Below, piece by piece: positions 59,088 through 64,000 of a stretch of 64,000 nt of DNA (positions are counted from its first letter, which is position 1; the number at the start of each line of letters is the position of its first letter). A program made the translations under genes and the position numbers. Below the pieces are notes generated by a model. It was not told the origin of the DNA and made no database searches. It saw only the letters and a program-made list of their open reading frames with translations. This DNA comes from Calliopum simillimum (taxonomy: Eukaryota > Arthropoda > Insecta > Diptera > Lauxaniidae): the NCBI GenBank assembly GCA_951812925.1, contig OX638368.1, positions 149,220,492 through 149,284,491 on the forward strand, written 5' to 3'.

Positions 59088-59268
59088 TATATATTTGCAT
59101 ATATATACATGTATATATATATTTGCATATATATACATGTACATAGCCTCATCAGACCTACATATTTTAGTTAATCTTTGCTTCTTACTAGAATCGAACC
59201 TGCAGCCTTCTGCATTCTAATGAAAGAGTGCAGCAGGCCTCTACCACTTAGGCCACGCTACGGAACGA
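59088..59268 (-). mobile_element. Head of second tRNA-headed repeat, with 5' half of a hammerhead
   Basis: On the minus strand: A-box-like TGGCCTAAGTGG (within 59243-59258), B-box GGTTCGATTCT (complement of 59191-59201), then GGT (stem I), CTGATGA (complement of 59149-59155) and GGCTAT (stem II, complement of 59143-59148). It then enters an ATATAC microsatellite. Stem II pairs with AUAGCC at 57492-57497, and stem I GGU with ACC at 57477-57479. So the original element had a complete hammerhead. Confidence 0.75.
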
Positions 59269-59607
59269 TCTACCTCGTCAAAGATCCTCACATAAATAAC
59301 ACTGTTGTTGTTGTTATTTATGTAAGTACACTTGTTGCTATCAGCTGTGTTCATTGGAAATATTTTCTTAATTGTTTATTATGTTGGATGCACTCTCAAA
59401 TTTGGTTTTGAGACATTCTATCTTCCACAATTCACAATTAATATCCTACTGTTGTGGATTATTTGTCCACTGCTAGTGAGATTCTTGCTCTCGCAAGGTT
59501 ATAATTGTAAATGTTAGAATTCTAACATTAATAGGCGGGTTCACCTTTTCAATATTAAATGATTTTTCACAAATTAAAATGATTTTTAATTTTGCTTTTT
59601 AAGACTG

Positions 59608-59770
59608 CTATTTTTGAATATTCCATTAATACGAACTTGTACAGTCAAATTTGCAATGAACAACAACCGACGCTACAAATATTAACTTGGAAATTGGTGA
59701 CATATGTTTGTAGCGTCGGTTGTTGTTTATTTGCAAATTTGACTATACAAGTTCGTATTAATGGAATATG
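59608..59770. repeat. Rearranged inverted copies of copia and repeat-tail junction
   Basis: 59608-59710 duplicates 57395-57490 (copia end plus repeat tail) and stops inside the hammerhead GAAAC. It is followed at 59709-59768 by the same copia piece inverted. The result is a hairpin with arms of about 60 bp. Confidence 0.7.
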
Positions 59771-61300
59771 TAACATATCATTTATTCGTCAAATGTGGCT
59801 TGAAAGTCCTAATTTTTTCCTTTAAAACTTAATTTAAATTATATTTATATCTTCATGCTTCTAAGAGATATCGTAGACCGAAATATTGTCAAAACGGGTT
59901 TTTTGCACTTTTGTGTCTTTTTAGGTTAGGATATCTTTGAAGAAAAAAAAGATATCAACATAATTTAAATTAGGTTTTAAAGGCAAAGATTAGTAGGGTA
60001 AGGGAGGGAAATATGGACTACGTGGGTAATATGGACCACACGGTTATTTCCCACTGCATACATAGGATTTACCGTTATTCATGTTCAAACTTAACGCTAA
60101 TACCTAAAGCTTATAATAGTGCGATTTTAGCGTTCGGTAAAGTCGCATGTTTCTGTAAAGTTGATTTTTCTAAAAAAAAGATCAGTGATAATTTTTTTCT
60201 AGTGAGTATATTTCATTATTTCACTTTAAAGACATCGCGTTTGTAAATAAATGGTTAATTATACAAAGTCACTGAATACCATTTATAATTTATTAGCACA
60301 AATAAGTTCATTAACCAAAAGAGTTTTTGATAAAAAAACCATTTGCCTCCAAAGCAAATGTATTTATCATCTTTTTCAGATGGGGAATCTAGTTGCAGTT
60401 TTCATGACGAGTCTGATGGTCATTATATGAAATTCGTTAACTACAAAGGAAAAAAATGATAAAAAATGCATATAATGTAATACCCTTCACTCAGAAGATC
60501 GTCGTGGCGCATTTTGGGTTGAATGTGTAATCTGACGTTCTTGGAGTCATGAAAAATGTGCCGAATGTGGAAGTGATATTTTTATATGCAACTTCTGTAC
60601 CAAATGGACTATACCTATGGTCCATATTACACTACACTTTTTTTTTTATCTTCATTTTGAGTATTTTCAGTTTTTTAATTTTTTTTTCTTTATCCTGATG
60701 AGATATTTATCTAAAAGTGAATCAGAATAAAGGTAAATTGTTTCCTTTACTAAATGACATAAAATTAATTGTTTTGTTTTATGTATTTTGGGTTTTATTT
60801 AAAAAAGAAAGATGGGTGGTCCATATTTCCCTCAATTACCCTACTTTCAAGCTGCTTACCAGATTTAGAGAAATTAAAATTTCTTTCACGTTTTAAACAT
60901 GTTCAACGAACCGACCATTTCAAAAATTAGCCGTATGTCATACACGTAACAACAACACTCGGGGTGTCAAACGGCTGAATTTAGAAGTAGTCGGTTAGTT
61001 GAACATGTTTAAAATGTGAAAGAAATTTTAATTTTGTTAAATCTGGTAAGCAACTTTAAAGTCATAATCTTTACCTTTAAAACCTATTTTAAATTATGTT
61101 GATATCTTTTTTCTCCTCAAAGATATCCTAACCTAAAAAGACACAAAAGTGCAAAAAACCCGTTTTGACAATATTTCGGTCTACGATATCTCTTAGAAGC
61201 ATGAAGATATAAATATAATTTAAATTAGGTTTTAAAAGAAAAAATTAGGACTTTTAAGTATCTAAGCCATATTTGACGAATAAATGATATGTTACATATG
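59764..61300. mobile_element. Fold-back repeat K split by a family A element
   Basis: Arms about 59764-59993 plus 60844-60900 are inverted relative to about 60980-61290 (shared ACGATATCTCTTAGAAGC and GATATCCTAACCTAAAAAG). The family A element 59996-60841 lies in the left arm; the right arm shows the corresponding empty position near 61060. Confidence 0.75.
59996..60841 (+). mobile_element. Family A TIR element, copy A3, 846 bp
   Basis: The ends GGGTAAGGGAGGGAAATA and, reversed, GGGTAATTGAGGGAAATA are flanked by TA at 59994-59995 and 60842-60843. This is the most complete copy and the reference for A1 (1743-3633) and A2 (17373-18128). A degraded Cys-rich transposase tail (WVECVI, SDIFICNFC) lies at about 60490-60605. 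Confidence 0.85.
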
Positions 61301-61908
61301 TAGTTATATAGCTTAAAAAAATGGCAAAAAACGACTTTTTTTGGTCTTTAGGTTACAATATCTCATAAACTATACACGATAGAGCAATTCTAAGGTTGGA
61401 TTCGCGTTTAGCATTACAAAATACATTGATTGTGATTATTTCAATTTTTGTTTAATGTAGTTAAAAAATTTTTTTTTTTCTTTTTGTATGAAAAAGCGAT
61501 TATCTTTAAATTTAGTTGAGGAGTCACGAGTGAACATTTTTTTATACATAATTTGAACGATAAGTAAACAAAATCTGGAAAAAAAATTTGATGTGCCACG
61601 ACGTCCGATTTAGAACGGGTTTAGGCACACCGTGACTGCTTTGCTTTGCGACCAAAGATCGTCTTAAGCAGTTATTGCTTATTACAATAGACATCACTAA
61701 AACATCAAAAATTCGATTATAGGTACACTACAAAAATTTCACTGATTTCATTCTTGTACCGCAAGTCAGAACAGAATTTCCCGCCGAGTCACAAATTCAA
61801 AATATTATATTTTCTTCTTTTTAATAGCTAGCTTTTGTTTTCAAGTCTTCAGTTGTGGTCACATATTTCTTCAAATGCAACATATAAAATAAATTGATAA
61901 CACAGCAG
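61301..61908. repeat. Outer part of repeat K and unique DNA
   Basis: 61301-61640 matches 48500-48830 and partly 52380-52660. 61641-61908 shows no gene or element. Confidence 0.55.
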
Positions 61909-61910
61909 TA

Positions 61911-62096
61911 CACAGCCAAAAAGTTTGAGGATAAAGTATAAACTTGGATTTGTATTCATTCCAATTTGGTTTGAATTTTACACCCAGCAAATAGTTTTTG
62001 CAAAAGAGACGACAATAGATAGGGTGTTGAATTCAAACCAAATTGGAAAGAATACAAATCCAAAGTTTATACTTTATCCTCAAACTTTTTGCTGTG
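61911..62096. mobile_element. TA-flanked palindromic MITE, 186 bp
   Basis: The ends CACAGCCAAAAAGTTTGAGG and CCTCAAACTTTTTGCTGTG are inverted, arms are about 70 bp, and TA lies at 61909-61910 and 62097-62098. No coding capacity. Consistent with a Tc1/mariner-type MITE. Confidence 0.88.
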
Positions 62097-62098
62097 TA

Positions 62099-62765
62099 GT
62101 TTAGCAAAACTTCTACCTTAAGTACATAAATGTAAAAAAGCATTCCGTTTCACGTCCTATGAGTCACACTAATTTTAACAAAAATTTACGATATAAAACG
62201 TTATCTTTTTTTTGTGAATTTCCTCATATTTTGTAAAATAAGGGTTTTTTAGTTATTTTCGAGACTGTTTTCACAGGCATGTTATATTTTATAGAAAAAT
62301 GTCTCATGAGACACGATTGAATGCCCCATATTCATATATACTAGACCGGGTCGATATTTAGATTCATCCCGAAACCGACTCAAAAGCATCAGCATCATAT
62401 TTTTTCTTCATTCTTAGAAAAACCAATGCAGCACTTGTGATTCTTATAAAGGCATATTTTGGCTAAAAAACATGTTTTTTTTTGTCATAACTTTTTTTTT
62501 CATTGGAAAATGGCGTTTAAATTATTTTTTTTTTTGGGTTATATGGGTTATGGATAATAATTGGTTCCAAAAATTGATTTTTTTTGCGATTTTCAATGGA
62601 GGTCAGAAAAAAAATTTTGAACGCAGAAGCAAGGCATCTTACAAAAAAGTGTGAAGGGTCCGCCATCTAACGTTTTTTTTCAACTAGTGCTTATTTCGTG
62701 AATGGTAACACCTAGCTCATGTCTGATTTGACGGATAATTAGTTTTATCCTTCCGCTAAACGAAT
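62099..62765. other. Gene-free spacer
   Basis: AT-rich with T-runs. It may include decayed 5' mariner sequence, but no motif could be assigned. Confidence 0.45.
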
Positions 62766-63228
62766 ATGGTTGTGTATACGTTGCGTTTTCACTTCGCTAA
62801 GTGGGCGTTCGATCGACTTACAGAAGATACCGATTTTGCCAAAAAAATCATTTTTTCAGATGAAGCTCATTTTGATCTTGGCGGGCATGTAAACAAGCAA
62901 AATTATCGCATTTGGGCACAGAAAACCCGCACGCATACATTGAAAAGCAGCTGCACCCAAAATGAGTCACTGTTCGGTGCGGATTTTGGTCCAGAGGCAT
63001 AATTGGGCCAATGAGCAAGGAGTGGCCGTTACAGTCAATGGCGATCGTTATCGGGCCATGTTGAACGAATTTTCGTTCTTAAAAATTGAAGAGGAGGATA
63101 TTGGCAACATTTGGTTTCAACAGTACGGCGCTACGAGCCACACAGCCGAAGCTACACTCGATGATTTTATAGAATTTTCAAAAAAAAAAAGTTATTTGGC
63201 GGACCCTTTATATGGCAAAAATGCTTAG
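62766..63228 (+). pseudogene. Mariner-like transposase remnant
   Basis: Two overlapping frames (62766-63002 and 62962-63228) encode KKIIFSDEAHFDLGGHVNKQ, AVTVNGDRYRAMLNEF and DIGNIWFQQYGATSHTAEA. The first motif carries the first catalytic Asp. In the second, Tyr (TAC at 63124-63126) stands where the second catalytic Asp belongs. A frameshift lies between 62962 and 63002, and the third acidic residue is missing. Dead copy; no TIRs were seen. Confidence 0.88.
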
Positions 63229-63239
63229 AATTGTCCAAA

Positions 63240-63770
63240 CAATAGATTTCAAGACAAGGTCTTCAATCTGTGCATTTTTGAGTGGACGATAGAAGGCAAA
63301 CCGTCAGCGTAGTCGAGATCTAGATGTTCGGTAAAGTTTCATCGAATACCTCTTTTGGCTTTATTAAGAGCTTTGTCTAGGATAAGGAAGAGAGATGGTG
63401 ATAGTAAACAGCCTCCGTTGTGTTTTACACTGCATTTAAAGCTTTCATATTGTGCACGTACTAAATTTTTGACTTTTGCGGCAATACCTCTTCGCTGCAG
63501 TGAAACCTAAATGTTTTCTCGGGAGACACTGTCGAAGGCAGTGTTATAGTCTACGAAGACAAATTGAAGCGCAGCACGCCACTCGCATGATTGCTCGACA
63601 ATTACTCTGAGGGTGTTGATTTGATCCACGCATGATCGGCTTAGACGAAATCCTGCTTGTTGTTTTCGGATGGCCAAATCAAGTTTTGCGCTTACCCTGT
63701 TTAGAAGCACTTTTGTGAGTCCATTGGATGGTACTGAGGACAAAATTATTCCAGGCACAACCATTGGTGT
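63240..63770 (-). pseudogene. Non-LTR retrotransposon reverse transcriptase remnant
   Basis: The minus frame 63764-63507 encodes RKQQAGFRLSRSCVDQINTL, EQSCEWRAALQFVFVDYNTA and FDSVSREN, the RT motif with the first catalytic Asp. Downstream (63500-63240), in shifted frames, are GGCLLSPSLFLI and LDYADG, where the second motif is YADD in active enzymes. The clade is uncertain; RTE-like wording is suggested. Frameshifts and the changed YADD show it is inactive. Confidence 0.82.
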
Positions 63771-64000
63771 CGTCTTGAATTTTGTTTTTTTTTTTTTTGA
63801 TCTGAGTTATAAGTTACAACCCGGTGGAGTTTTTGAGCGACATAATCCATTATGATATTGTTATCGATGATTCATCGAGAACATAACATAACACGAAATG
63901 AAATTTTCCGAAATGATTTCTCCATCGATGATTCATAATGTGTATGTCAGGAAGTTAGTGTTCTTTGCCGGACAATGTCGTTTAAATGTCTCTGAACTTC
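63771..64000. other. Right edge of window
   Basis: No feature was recognised; it may hold upstream sequence of the non-LTR remnant. Confidence 0.4.

Noticed and set aside
59180..59265. A genuine tRNA gene on the minus strand
   Set aside because: The D arm is plausible but T and acceptor stems are broken, and it is joined to a ribozyme half and a microsatellite.
60405..60420. GTCTGATGG as another hammerhead
   Set aside because: Neither a stem II nor a GAAA box follows; the sequence is part of the family A element.

Overview
This is nuclear DNA of a true fly (Diptera). A calyptrate or muscoid fly is plausible but unproven. The evidence is the AT-rich, transposon-dense sequence, the very short introns (53 and 73-74 bp), the arthropod initiator motif TCAGT/TCATT 31 bp after TATAAAAA, and Jonah/chymotrypsin-like secreted gut proteases. 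No bacterial, plastid or rRNA features were seen.

The host genes are three copies of one three-exon secreted S1A serine protease gene. Copy 1 is at 171-1082 (+), copy 2 at 44310-45221 (-) and copy 3 at 49307-50216 (+). Copies 1 and 2 encode the same 261-aa preproenzyme; copy 3 encodes a 260-aa paralogue. All keep the signal peptide, the activation site R|IIGG, the His/Asp/Ser triad and canonical splice sites, and all share a compact promoter with GATA-type sites. Copies 1 and 2 lie in a large inverted duplication (1 to about 1450, against 45391 down to about 38201). Its right arm was later split by a BEL/Pao LTR retrotransposon (38299-44037, TSD TTGTT); the unoccupied site survives in the left arm at 1368-1372.

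Almost everything else is mobile DNA, much of it nested. There are TA-flanked elements with terminal inverted repeats (1743-3633, 15554-16781, 17373-18128, 18251-20359, 24256-34075, 59996-60841, 61911-62096). There are hAT-like elements with 8-bp duplications (36052-36450, 46404-47504, 53631-55751), many long fold-back palindromes and a non-autonomous Helitron (56287-56899). Decayed elements include a Mag-type Gypsy (27664-30708), a copia RNase H fragment, a mariner transposase and a non-LTR reverse transcriptase. Two minisatellites have units of 39 and 36 bp.

The most unusual observation is a family of tRNA-headed, SINE-like repeats that carry a type I hammerhead ribozyme motif. Two complete motifs sit in an inverted pair (25085-25131 on -, 25795-25841 on +). 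A decayed third copy lies at 43375-43405. A second, different tRNA-headed repeat carries a hammerhead that is split by a 1.58-kb fold-back element inserted in its stem-loop II (57476-57511 and 59088-59160). Pol III boxes, a body and a self-cleaving motif in one short element suggest a retroelement RNA that processes itself. I could not search whether this fly family has already been described.
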